A DNA stretch of 64,000 nt from the NCBI GenBank assembly GCA_022457155.1, contig JAJGOT010000131.1, positions 1,332,001 to 1,396,000 on the forward strand, read 5' to 3'. The notes under the pieces were generated by a model. It saw only the letters and a program-made list of their open reading frames with translations. It searched no databases and was not told the DNA's origin. The DNA comes from Cladopsammia gracilis (lineage: Eukaryota > Cnidaria > Anthozoa > Scleractinia > Dendrophylliidae). This document shows, one piece after another, positions 26,603 to 40,649 of this stretch. The position numbers were made by a program, and so were the translations under genes. Every line of letters starts with the position of its first letter. The first letter of the stretch is position 1.

Positions 26603-29600
26603 GTAAGACAGAGATTGTTAAAAGCTTAGTTAATGATAAACATGAACATAAACGAAAAATTGTAGTAAGCTAAAATTAGTTGCATTGTACATAGTACAAG
26701 ATGTAACTATTAACAAAGTGGTTTTCTTGTTCTCTTGGAAAATAATGCTCGCATGATTGCAGACACCTGCAAAAGTTTCTTATGTAGGAATGGTACACTG
26801 TCGTTAAGAAAACAGATGACCAAACAACCGCAAGTAAATCTAACCAGATAAAATGGCTGAGTGCCATGAGTTTGTTGCTGTTCACCAGTCTTAAAGTTGT
26901 ACCATGATAAAATTTTTGCCTAGCACTTTCTCTTCAGTTCTGCTAACTACTTCCCTAGTAAATAATTTTAAAATCAAATTCCAATGTGAAGAACAGTTAG
27001 TTCAAATATAAAGTTCAGCCTTGGCTTTCCATCATTACTCAGATCAAAAATCAGAATGGCCAAGAACCACGTTTAGGGCTGGATCTCCAGTTGGGCTGAG
27101 AGGAAGATGATGTCATGCAATCCTCTCGGGCTCCTTAAGCCAAGTTCTTGTCTCCCAATCACTACCTCCCTCTGTGCAGCCATAGGGCTACAAATCCTTA
27201 TCAAACAAAATATATTCAAACATACATCAGAGTTTAAACCTGAAGGTCGGTGGTTCAAGCCTGGTCTCTGCCGTTGTGTTGTTTTCCTTATAGACAAGAA
27301 ACTAATGCTCCATGTTGTCTCTCTCCACCCAGGTGTATAAATAGGTACCAGCGACATAATGCTGGGGGGTAACCTTGCAATGTACTAGCATCCCATCCAG
27401 AGGGGAGTAGTAATACTCTCAGTCGCTTTATAGTATATAAACCAGGTCACCCTGTGATGGACTAGCATCCAATCCAGGGGGGAGTAGTAATACTCCTAGT
27501 CACTTTAATCTTAGTATATAAACCAGGTCATCCTGTGATGGACTAGCATCCCATCCAGGGTGGAGTAGTAATACTCTCAGTCACTTCATAGTATATAAAC
27601 CAGGTCACCCTGTGATGGACTAGCATCCCATCCAGGGGGGAGTAGTAATACTCCTAGTCACTTCATAGTAATTATAAACCAGGTCACCCTGTGATGGACT
27701 AGCATCCCATCCAGGGGGGAGTAGTAATACTCCTAGTCACTTCATAGTATATAAACCAGGTCACCCTGTGATGGACTAGCATCCCATCCAGGGGGGAGTA
27801 GTAATACTCTCAGTCGCTTCATACTACAGAAACCGGATTACGCTCCGGCAGTTGTGAGCCATTAAGCTTGTGAAGACTCACCTTTATTCCTCTTGTTACT
27901 GAGACCAACCATGCCAGACATTTTCTAGCCAGTCTATAACTGAAGTTCAAATGATGTCTGGAGCTAGTCGATTTAGAGTATAGATGGCTTTCACGGTGGC
28001 CATGTTGGTGGAAAGAACAATGAAATTTTCATCCTTTGGGAATAAAACTCTATTTTTATGCAAATGATTTCTATTGTTTCTGTCCAACAACATGGCCGCC
28101 ATGAAAACCATCTATACGGTAGGTGAACACTTTTATTTGCACCATTTTCCCCTGTTTTTTTTTCTTCTTGCCATGATTATCTGTCCCTGGGTCTTAAGAT
28201 GGGATGTAGTGATTGTTGTAACTTATAATGACCATTCAGATATTTGTTATATTTTTTTCATTTTTGTATCAGATTTAAAAGGTGTCAATTTTATTGAAAG
28301 AGGTGTTTATTATAGGGAATTTATTAGAGAGTGGACATTTATTTTTAGTACATTTTACAATACATGCTTATGTTGTGCCAGGTTAGGAAACAATAATATT
28401 ATTATAATATTATTGTAGTTATACCAGAAAAAAAAAAAAAAGAAAGTGTGAGTTATAATGACTAGTGTTTTGAGTTTGAGTGTTAAACAAGGACCCGCGC
28501 TATAAAAGGGATAGCTCTGCCCCCTCTTTGTTACACCATCACTGCTTCAACAGCTAATCAAAGATGGCTGACACTGCGAGCAACACGGAGGAAGACAATT
28601 GCCCCAAAAATAACGTTTAATTCTACCTTCACCAGTTCAATCTTGTATAGGATTTATCTTTCACGAAAATAAAACTTAAAACATTATTTGAATTTATGTG
28701 CCTTTTAGCATGAATATAATATTTTAGCTTGCCAAATTTGAATTTCGCACCAGTAACGGTTCTCCATTGGCGAGAGGATGCACGTGATGTTGACAGTTTG
28801 GTGTCAAGTGTGAAATGACTGGTGGCTTGGGCAGGCCAAGGTTCCTTTTATAGCGTGGGTTTAAGTGGGTACATCTATTGTTGGTTCATCACAACTTGAC
28901 CCATATTAGTATCTGTAACTTTTTGATGAACAGAAACAAAAGTCAGACTTTTAATGACCTGATTGTTGATTAAAATCAAAATATTTTATTGTTATTTTCA
29001 GTGGGGATACCCAGTTTCCACGACTTCCTAAACCTTCCCAACTATTTCCAAGTGTTGGGAAAGTGGTTGAAATTCCTGATGGATCCATGGAGAGGTTTAC
29101 AGCTGTGCTCCAACCAAATGGAGTGAATGCAGTACTCTTTTATGCGCCCTGGTGTGGGCAGTCATCAACCGCTGCTCAAGAGTTTAACAGAGTAGCTCAA
29201 AGGCTGTATAAAGAGGTGTATATACTATTATCTTATATATTAAATCAGGACTAACTTTTGAACTTGCAATAATTGTGTATTGATGCACAGTTTTTGCATT
29301 TAAGTTAACTCAACTTCAACTTAAAGTCTCTTCATTTAAAAAAAGCCATGTGTTGCTACCAAATTCTTAACACTAACACTAACACTAAGGTTGAAAATAT
29401 GTTTAACTTAATGAAAACAGCTGAACATATTTAACTTATAATGACTACCAATTCAGAAGTTACAAATCTATTTATTATGTTGTGGCATGGGACCATGTGG
29501 GCCATTGATGAAACACCACCTTTGATTGGATAATCGCATATCCTGATATTAGAGAATTTGGCATGAGGTAAGTTCTGAAAAAATTGGAACAAAAACACTA

Positions 29601-32600
29601 TGAGCTGTACCAGGGTCTTTGCATCTTAGCGTCGGGGGGGGGGGGGGGGGCTTGGATTTGACCACTGGCTACCTCTGTTAATGCCGCATTGATCATCAAT
29701 AATAGTCCTAATGCCTTGTAGGTATAGAGCAGTTTTCATTTGAGTGTCGTAAAACCAAAACCAAAGTAATTACTCTGACCAATCACAGCAGTGTAAACAA
29801 TCCAATGAACCAATGAGAGCTCGAAGCAATTACATGTCGGCAGCGCCAAGCATGGGAAAAGGCGTGCGAGCAAATCACGATTGGTTTTGGTTTTACTTCT
29901 GATTGGTCGAGAAAGTGGTGCGAGATATTTTTAGCCAATCACAAAGCGTAGCAATGCAAAACCAAAGTAATTGTGTAATTACTTTCGACACTCAATTGTA
30001 ATCTGCTCTATCATGAAGCATAAAATACACAGACACCACATTTATTCATATAAATAGGGCTTAGCCATAATTAAGACTTGACGTTCTTATACATGTACTA
30101 TGACTGCATCATTTGTGTTAATGGCCAGAGTTCATTGCTACTTTATAGATTTCATTTATTGCCATTAACTGTTGGACGGGCAGCTGCTTTCAACAGCAAA
30201 AGATGGATGTGTTTCCAAAACTAGTTGCCGTTCACACACGTTTTGATGGACTGGAATACAAAGGACCCTTTAAAGCTTTAAAAATGGTGAGTTACATGTA
30301 GTCAGCAGCACATCTCAGTTGGTGTAAATGTGACAGAGCCAGAAAATTTAATTTATCCCCCTTAATAAAATTGGAATTTAGAAGCTCTGAGATTGCCTCT
30401 GGTGGATCTGAGATTAATTTTCTTATAATCTAATTTTATTATAAGAGGTTGAAACTTTAACTACAGTTGGAGAGACTTATTGCCACATGTCATAAATAGC
30501 TACATGCATGGGAACAAGACATCACCAAATCAAAATTAAGTGTGTGCAACTACATGTACTGTAGTCTCAGTCCCCATCCCTGCAAAAGAATGAGAACTTG
30601 CAATAATCGAGATAAAAAGAGATTAAGATCCAAGTTTTTTAGTTTTTAAGAGTTTTGATGTTCTGGTCAGGAGACTTACAAAATAATTATGGTTGTGACT
30701 CTTGGAACTGAAACAGAACAAATACAGTGGAACCCTGTTAATACGGTCACTGATGGGCCAAAATAAATTGGCCGTATTAACGGGGTGGCCGTGTTAACGG
30801 GGTAGGGTCAAAATCCACGACTAAAGGGCGGTAACGACAAATAAATCGCATTATCACTCCATGGACAGCTACAGTCTTTTTCTCTTTTAATAATTTGCCG
30901 ATTTAATAAACAACCGCTTGAAAATTCACTTAGTAGATAAAACACTTTTCAAAAAAAATTTGAAGTGGAACTTTACTCACGAGATAAAACACTTTTAAAA
31001 ATTTTAAGTGTACAGCTGTCTGAGTCTAAAAACAAAACAAGAAAAGGCTCGGCTATTTACAGTATGCTTCTAAAAACGGAATGTTCCAATGTTGAAAAAA
31101 ATTGATGACCTAACCGGAAGACACACTTTAGTGTATCAATTGACTTTGTGATGAAAGCACAATGACTTAATCGCTCTGCAATTTGCCCAAGTGGATGTTA
31201 GCGTCAAGAATGAAAACAGGGAAAAGCGTTGCTTACGTTGGAACAGTGTATGAAGTAAATCGGCTGTTTGACCACCAAGCAAATTACAATGATTGATGAA
31301 ATTGACATGTCACAGGCATTTATAAAGGCACATAGTTTATAAAGGGGGTGAAAAAATGGTCTCCCAAAAATAAATTATAGTTTAATGCTGCAAATTTTGA
31401 TCAAATTTCAAGGGTGACTTGCATTCTCATTTTTCAATGGGTTTTCTACCGGTACATCTTGTACACTGTATATGTAGTTCCCCCCCCCCCCCCCCCCCTT
31501 TTTTCACCATCCATCTTGGAGTCTCATCTCAAAAGTCTTAGGCTAGCACAGAAAAAATCATTGCTAGCCTTGCCATCTTGCAGTCTCAAATTTATAAAGG
31601 ATGATGATGGTAATTTTTTCTTTCAGGTTGCATTTCTTCAGTCCATCATAAGACCATTTATGTATATAGGTACAAATGCAGAGCTTAAAATGGCAAAAAC
31701 CTCCAATCAGGTAATGAAAGAAAAACAATTCTACATACACAGTACCGGTATCTACAGTTCATGCATGTGACATTATTTTAACCCTTTAACTCCCAAGAGT
31801 GCCAAACATTAAAATTCAAGAAAAATCCCAAATTTCATTTTGTAAGGTATTGAAAAACAAATGGTACCATGCAAAAGTACTGCTGAAGAGGTTTCATTTG
31901 AATGGTCACACCATAGGATTTCATCAACAGACTCAAAAGTTAGAACAAGTGGTACCATGCAAAAGTACTGCTGAAGAGGTTTCATTTGAATGGTCACACC
32001 ATAGGATTTCATCAACAGACTCAAAAGTTAGAACAAATGGTACCATGCAAAAGTACTGCTGAAGAGGTTTCATTTGAATGGTCACACCATAGTTTTGTCC
32101 ACAGAATCAAAAGTTAGAACAAATGGTACCATGCAAAAGTACTGTTGAAGAGGTTTCATTTGAATGGTCACACCATAGGATTTTGTCCACAGAATCAAAA
32201 GTTAGAACAAATGGTACCATGCAAATGTACTGCTGAAGAGGTTTCATTTGAATGGTCACACCATAGGATTTTGTCCACAGAATCAAAAGTTAGAACAAAT
32301 GGTACCATGCAAAAGTACTGCTGAAGAGGTTTCATTTGAATGGTCACACCATAGGATTTCATCAACAGACTCAAAAGTTAGAACAAATGGTACCATGCAA
32401 AAGTACTGCTGAAGAGGTTTCATTTGAATGGTCACACCATAGTTTTGTCCACAGAATCAAAAGTTAGAACAAATGGTACCATGCAAAAGTACTGCTGAAG
32501 AGGTTTCATTTGAATGGTCACACCATAGGATTTTGTCCACAGAATCAAAAGTTAGAACAAATGGTACCATGCAAAAGTACTGCTGAAGAGGTTTCATTTG

Positions 32601-35600
32601 AATGGTCACACCATAGGATTTTGTGCACAGAATCAAAAGTTAGAACAAATGGTACCATGCAAAAGTACTGCTGAAGAGGTTTCATTTGAATGGTCACACC
32701 ATAGGATTTCATCAACAGACTCAAAAGTTAGAACAAATGGTACCATGCAAAAGTACTGCTGAAGAGGTTTCATTTGAATGGTCACACCATAGTTTTGTCC
32801 ACAGAATCAAAAGTTAGAACAAATGGTACCATGCAAAAGTACTGCTGAAGAGGTTTCATTTGAATGGTCACACCATAGGATTTTGTCCACAGAATCAAAA
32901 GTTAGAACAAATGGTACCATGCAAAAGTACTGCTGAAGAGGTTTCATTTGAATGGTCACACCATAGGATTTTGTCCACAGAATCAAAAGTTAGAACAAAT
33001 GGTACCATGCAAAAGTACTGCTGAAGAGGTTTCATTTGAATGGTCACACCATAGGATTTTGTCCACAGAATCAAAAGTTAGAACAACACTACATGAATTC
33101 ATAATTGACTCTGGAAGTGAAAGGATTAAAAGCTCCAGTACAGTATACTTCAAATTTTAACTCATATCATCTTAAATTTATATAGTTAAAAGATAAAGTG
33201 GCAATTCTGTTAATGAAAACTTGTAGAAGTGACAATAATCACATACAGCTTTTATTGAGTAAAAGATGGCACATTTTGACTAATTTTGAAATTCTTTGCA
33301 ACTGTATTTTACCTGTTTAAAAACTGTCACTACCACAGCACTGTCCATAATAAAGACTCGTAGAAATTTTCTTTCTGTGGCCAAGGTTTAGCAATTGTTT
33401 TCTGCAGTTACAGAGACTCTATTATTTTAATATGGATTTTTTTAACCATATGTGGATTTTTCCAGACCAAGTGAAGTGTCTGTGCAGTGTAGTCAGAGGT
33501 GTTCGTAATAGAGAGGTATATGTTGAACTGTACCTTTCATTAGCTTGTAATGCAGACCAGAGGAAGCAATTTAATGTCCAAATTATATGTTAGCTCCTTT
33601 TAAAATTTGGTTTCTTTCCTTCATAATCTAGATAACATTTTCAGGTTCTAATCTTCACTCTCTTTACATCTTGGCAGGAGCTAGTCATCAGTCATTTTGA
33701 CCAGCCTTTGATAAGAAACAAGAACTATACTTTGTTCTTCAGTTTGGCATTGCAGTTTAAGATAAAAGGTATGGCAATTTTAAATATACACCTTATTGCA
33801 AGAATGTTGTCTTATAAAATAGCAAGTAACAAACAGAAAAGTAGGAATTAATTAGCTTTTTAATGATATTCACAGAGGATAAAAGGAGAGAAATTGTTGA
33901 GAAATTAAAAAACTATTCACTCCTGAACTAAAAAAATCTTTTGTTTGATACATGTATCAATTCGTTTGGAAGAAATACATGTATTTGTGAATGTCATTAA
34001 GGTAATTAATTCCTATTTACTATTAATGGCAAAATTCTTGCAATTGGGTATATATTACACTGTAAATACATCTTAATTATAAGTTGTTAAACTTTTCTTG
34101 TTACTGATTGCACATAACATTGTTGTTGATATTGACCGACATTCCAACAACCTGAGAAGAACTCACATGAATTGTTTATGGTCAATTGTCAGTTGTCTGA
34201 CTGGCTGTTACGTCGGTTAGTTAGGCCATGATGTTATAAGTCAGTGATTTTTTATGAGGCAAAATTTGAACATGGATGTTTGCAAAGATAGACATGTGTA
34301 CCAGGAATAACTTAAATTATCATGATGTAGTTGTTAAATGGAGCTGTTTTAGCCAGGCAGATCATTGATTTAAAAAGTTGTTAGTAATAGAAACAAGATG
34401 AGTGGCAGAGCTGTATCGATATTTACAATGGCAAGCCGCGGGAGAGCCATTGTAAATACATATACGGTGTCAACATCAAGTTTCTTGGTGCTTGGAAACC
34501 TGATGAAATTCTCACACTGAGTCTCATTATTTAAATAATATATCTTCTAGATTCAAGACCAACATTTGCAGTGGTAACAAGTTCCAAGATTGCTTTGAAA
34601 GCTGGAGTGACTAGTCCATCAGGATTGGCATATCATCGCCTTAATCATGATGTATTGGTATGTGCCATATATAGACATCACTTGCTTCATAGAATAACAT
34701 AATTGTATTTTTGGATGAAGAATATGTTTTCCTTCTTATAAAGAGGGTCCTAAGGAGGGAAATGGCAAATAGAAATTATTGTTTATTTTTGCACTGAGAA
34801 AATGGGATATAAAATAAATGCAAGAACATTTATTTGGCACGAAAAAATGATCTCAGTTCTCATTGTGATACATGTATTCATTTGTTTTGCCAATTACACA
34901 TATTTTTGTGTGTCATGTGTTGCATATAATCATTCACTAAAGTATATACTATCACCTTGTGTTTTTTCAAACCCAGAACAAATTCAAGTGTATTTCGTTG
35001 ACCAAATTCAAATAATTTAGATAGGAAATGTTTCTTTTTAAGTCAGCATTTACAATAAGGCTGGTTGCTTTAAAGTGATGATATGAGTGACCTCCCGTCT
35101 GCAAATAACATAAAGCTTATATTTATATGTAAAAACGTTTCTGCTATGAATTTTTTTGTGAAGAATATTTTATTTGAGCCTAAGTTTGATTCTATCGGGG
35201 TTCTGGTAAGGGGTAGATGAAGGAAAACTGTGCTGCATCTCATACCCATCATTTGGTATTAGTGCAAAAATCTTAACTGATCTTTTGCTGTTTTCTTAAG
35301 CATAACATTTTAAGTACTGTCGACAAATGACTGATTGTATCCTGTAAGTAAACTGTGCATTTTTTTAAGCAGACTTATAATTGTTTTTTACTTTCACAAA
35401 TTTTTTAGAACTTCCCATCAAGTAGTAACTTCACAGTTAAAGATATTACCAGTTGGATTAATGCAAATAGATATGAGGTATTGTGTGCAGATAACTGGTG
35501 CTATTGTACAATTAAGACAGCATTACAAGACAAGTAACAGAATACATGTCACACACTGCAATAATTATATGTATCTAGAATATATGAGCCATTGTTCTGC

Positions 35601-38600
35601 TTAATTCTCTTTCAAGGCTCCCCCTTCCCCCCCCCCCCCCCCAACCCCCTATTGCTCACAGCTGTAACTGTGTTGTCTGCCCCATTTTCATAGCCTACCT
35701 AGAATACTTAAGGTGTAAACCAGCAGGGGAAATGTTTACAAGAGAAAAACACTTTGTAGAACTATTATTTTTTTTTGTGCAGGAGACACATGACAGCTGT
35801 ATGTCGGTAGTGAATGTCGAGTTGAGTTTTATTTTGGCATTCTATTTCAATCAATAATAATTTACATGTATCTCTTTCTTTTAAGCTTGTTGTCCAGCTC
35901 ACACTGAGTTCAGACAGAAAGGAACATGTTGTACGCCACCTGAGCAAGGGACCAGCTCTTATTCTGTTTCTACCCATCAAGTTGCACATGAGTGGAGAAA
36001 TGCAGCAACTTTTAGACACTGTGAGCTGAAGTTTTGATAACAACCATTATTATACATTGGTGTCACTAGCTCAATTTTGATTGGCTATAAGCACGCAGCT
36101 AATTATTGCTTGCTGTTTCTGTTATGTCATACCTACAGACAATAGTTTTATGCATGCAGAAGTGATGTCATACCTACAGACAATAGTTTTATGCATGCAG
36201 AAGTGACGTAAGTTGTTTACTTACAAGTTGACTGCTGTGCATTGATCACTTTTTTGTGTGCGCTCTTGTCTTTACAAGTGCAGCTCAGGAATATGCATAA
36301 TAAAACAATTATCAGAGACCTTAAGATTGAAGTACAAGTAGGTCGACTAAATTGAAGTGTGTAGGGGGTATAGATCACGTTTCACAGTAACTAAATTTAT
36401 CCTTTTCATGTGTCATGTGCTAAGAAATGTGGTTTCACGTGTCATGATTAATAGTACAAAAAAATCTGGATCTGAAGTGAATTTGTTTCGTTAGAACTTA
36501 GAGAGATGTTTGTCTCAGGGGCGTAGCTAGGGGGTCCTGGGTTGCCCCTGACCCCCCCCCCCCCCTCTTTGTGAGATACTTTTAGTAAAACACAGTGTGG
36601 ATGTGGACATGACAATCTGGTAAGTACCCTGGGTGTGACACAGTGTGACCCCCCCCCCCCCCCTTGAAAAATCCTAGCTACGCCCCTGCGTCTTACAGAG
36701 TTCAGTTGAAACTGTTAAGTAAAGTGACTTACAGTGCGACACACCTTACCGTGAGTACCCAACAAACTTTTTTACAAATCATTTAAGTAACTGAGGGTAT
36801 GCGTGAAGCAATAAAGTGAATAAAATCATCATTTTTTTGTAACTGTTTTTTCACTCCTATGATAAACACGAGGGGGCAAGATTACATTCAATCGTGCTCA
36901 ACTTTACAAGGAGGTGTGCCCATCAATTGAATTCACACTCTCTGGTTAACTTGTGAAAAAGTTTGTTGGGTGCTCCTGATCAGGCATGTTGCACTGTAAG
37001 TGCAGGTATCAAGGTGTGTTGGTTTAGAGAAAGTTTACTGCAGCTGATTTAGTTCTTATCTGTATTCTTGTATTATTTAACAACTATTCACCTCAGTGGA
37101 GTTGGGTAGTGGTGGATAAATATCCACCACTACCCACTACCCACCTACACTGAGGTGAATAGTTGTTTTAGTATATACTGAAATAGTGAGATAATATAAC
37201 GAAAATGATGCTTTTTAACTCATTTATTCCTGTCAACGATTACAATTTTTGCGTGCAAATTGCTGGGAGGTGAATAGCACTTGCTATTCCGAGTTTCAGT
37301 AGCCAATCAGCGTGCGCCAACAATGCATCCACTGTTTAAGTATATACTAAAAGTTGTTATTTTACTAACTCGTCTTTGTTTATTGTTTATCATTTCAGTA
37401 CATTCTTGCAGCATCTCTATATTTTAATTGCTCATGTAATAGAACAAGCACAGGAGTGAATACTACCTCTCCAAGTACAGGAGCCAGTAAAAGGATTCAT
37501 AATACTTCAGCAACGTTAAAGCAAATTAATTTCAATGAAATAACCTCAGACATTTCACAACTCACACTACTTAATAATGTTATGAACAAGCAACAAGACA
37601 TCCTGATTTCAGAAAAAGAATGGAATTTGCCATTCCTGTTTGTACACAAGAGCACTTGTCAGTCATTACTTGTTCCAAAGCAAAGAAACGTAGATAACAA
37701 GCGTAATATCTGTGATGTGTGTCACACTTGTCAGCTTCAGAAATGTCAACATAATATGGGCCATGGATTAGAAGGCTTCTTGAGAAGGAATGCTGTGACA
37801 GACTTGCTATCTCTCCTCAACCACAGCTGCAACACCTTTAGACCAAGTTATTTCTCATTTACCACAACAAGTATCTGCTGCACAGAGCAGACAGGGGAAG
37901 CAACCAGTCATTTTTCTTCTTTGAGACAAATCAAAAACATGAACCTGGAATCCTTAAGGCAGGCCGATAGTGGTTTGGAGAATTTGTTTGGTGAGTTAGT
38001 GTCTTCAGCTATCTCATCACTGAAGACAACTACCTTTAAAAGACCTCCGAATGAAAAAAGAGCACTGAATGATCATCAGAATGTCAAAGAAGCACCACAA
38101 CAGGCATTTCCTGTGCAAGAATGGTATGACCCCCTCCAAGCATTTCCCAGTGATAAAACCAGTAAAAACACATGTACAGCTACAGGTCACGTGACTAATT
38201 TTTCAGGAGCAGGTTGCTATAGCAATAAATCAGTCAATTTTTTCATCGTGGATTCTACCGAATACTGGGGAGTTGCAGAGAACCTTGGTGTTATTAACTC
38301 ATCTAAAGGCAGGATAGCCTTGGTAATTGCTGATTTAAAGGTAATGTCTGTTTCAAGTATACATTAACTGAATATTTGTAGTAATTTTATGGTGAACAGA
38401 GTTGAAATTTAACTTGAAACATTGTTAGCATTCACAATACTCAAGTAAATAGAAGCTTTTTGATTTGCAAAACATTTTTTGTTATTTCATTTATGGACCA
38501 TATTGTACAATGACAACAGATTTAAACAATCCAAAATGCATGTCCAGATTCTCATAGCTGGCAAAGGATTAGTTTCATTATGTCTGAAGGGTTTTAATTG

Positions 38601-40609
38601 AGAACTTTTGTCGAAGTTGCTGTTTCAGTCATCATTTCTGTTTCTTCTTGAAATTTTAAAAAACAGTTATTAGTGCTTTTAGTTCTTCTTAATTTTAAGT
38701 TCAGTTAGTTTAGGTGTTACCAATTAGTTCAATTTAAAAATTGAGCTTGAACATTTTCTGACCCATGAATAAAGTTGATTGATTGACTGATTGATTGATT
38801 GATTGATTGATTGCAACTCCTTTAACGCATGTACATGTACATTTTTAGTTGCAAAGACCACTCAAGAAAGTATGTTTTAAGGATGTGGGCTCAAAAGAAT
38901 ATTGAAGCACATAGAAAGCGCTTTATTTATAATGTATAATTTGTAATAAATAAAGCTGTTTTGCTCAGTATTGTGAGTTAAAACCTCTTAAGTTACCATA
39001 TGAACCTTTTAGTGCATATGTATTTTTATCACTGGCTTTTTACTTTATAGGCATTGTGAGAAGTGGTTTCCTCTAAAATATCCTGCCCATCATCATTCTC
39101 ATTATTGTTTTATATCATTAACTGATGTATTTATGTTAAGCCTGTTTTTGTTGTAGAATGATGCCCAGTTTGTCTTGGATGAGGATTTACAAATCAACAA
39201 CTCCTCAATTGGTGAATATGACGTTTTACTGTAGGCATAATTATATGTATAATCAAAAAATATTTTTTTTAAGTTGAGCATTTGAGTGAAACAAGTTCAA
39301 AACTTTTTTTAAAACAAGTGCATAGTGAAGCAGTTTCCAAAAATACTCAACCTCGTTCCCAGCGTCTCTCATCTTCCCGCCCCCAGGGGGCGGAAAGATG
39401 AGAGACCCTGGGGACGAGGTTGAAAAATACTCTGCTTTTTGTATCATGGGGTCATACATGGAATACTAACCCATGTGTCAGATCTTATAGCCATCGCCCG
39501 AATGTGTCCGGATTACACACGAGAAACACTGGGAACTAGGTGACGTATCACGGAAAAGCTTTCGTGATAACCTGGGAACATTTGGTTCTTTTATCAGTGA
39601 CATAATAAATATTTTCATTTCTGAGGTGAACAAAGTAAGGTAAAAGCTCTATCGCTTTTTAACAAAAACGTGTTTAATTTTTGATCTTTTTGACAAGAAA
39701 AATTGGGGGGAGGGAAAGAGAATGTGATGTTGAAAAAATCAAGGGGTGAAATTACAATCCCAAATAAGACAAAACATAACCATTAACACATGAAATCTCA
39801 AACAGTCACAGTGAACAGTTTTTTTAAAAAAGCGTACATCCAAAATGCATCCGGGCTCCTTTAACAAGCGAACAGGTATAGCGTGTTGAATGGTACTCCA
39901 CGTTCCACGATACATGCGATAAAAAGGTCAAGATCTCCATGTGCATGTAATTTTCATTGTGAAAGCAAGGAGACTCACTTATAAGCATCTTGGAGAAACA
40001 TTTTTAATCAGTTCATTGTGGCTTGTCCATCTACATGCATGCAGTGAGGACTGCTAAAACACAGACAACAAAGCTGCGACAGGCGTCAAATATACCGACC
40101 TTCGATTGAGGGGAAAGTCCCGTACATTTATCATTTTATTTTCCGTTTGTTTGGCAAAAGACTTAAAAAATTCCTTCTTTCTTAGTTCTTAGTCAAAAAT
40201 ACTCTTTGTTGAGCTACATACTTCTTCTTTGCTTTTCTTTTCTTTTCTTTTCTTTTCTTTTTAAAATAATACATTTTATATTTCATGCTGTCCTCATAAT
40301 TCGTATGATTATTCTATATTGTCAGGAAGCCTATAGTGCATAAGCCCCCGGCTTCTATATAGGCTTCCTTGTCACTACCACATTAAACATTTTGTAGTCT
40401 ATCGTCTTTTAAGTTATTATAAATTTCTAGTGTGTTGTATTATTATGCAGTAAAACTATCTGTATGCACAGTGTTATAAAGCAACACAGGGCGCAAAGCG
40501 TAACCTGTGCGCAAGAACGAAACGTAAAAAAAAAAAAAAATAAATAAATAAATAAGTTACTGAAACCTTATATCTACAAATATTATTATTATTATTGTTA
40601 TTATTATTA

Positions 40610-40649
<40 letters not shown>

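Noticed and set aside
30725..30830. Tigger/pogo-like end CAGTGGAACCCTGTTAATAC
   Set aside because: Only one end is visible and no matching inverted partner was found, so it is not listed as an element.
33411..33518. Exon-like segment with AG and GT borders inside TXNDC11 intron 4
   Set aside because: Joining exon 4 to 33,678 already gives the family's sequence order and phase; this segment does not resemble the family.
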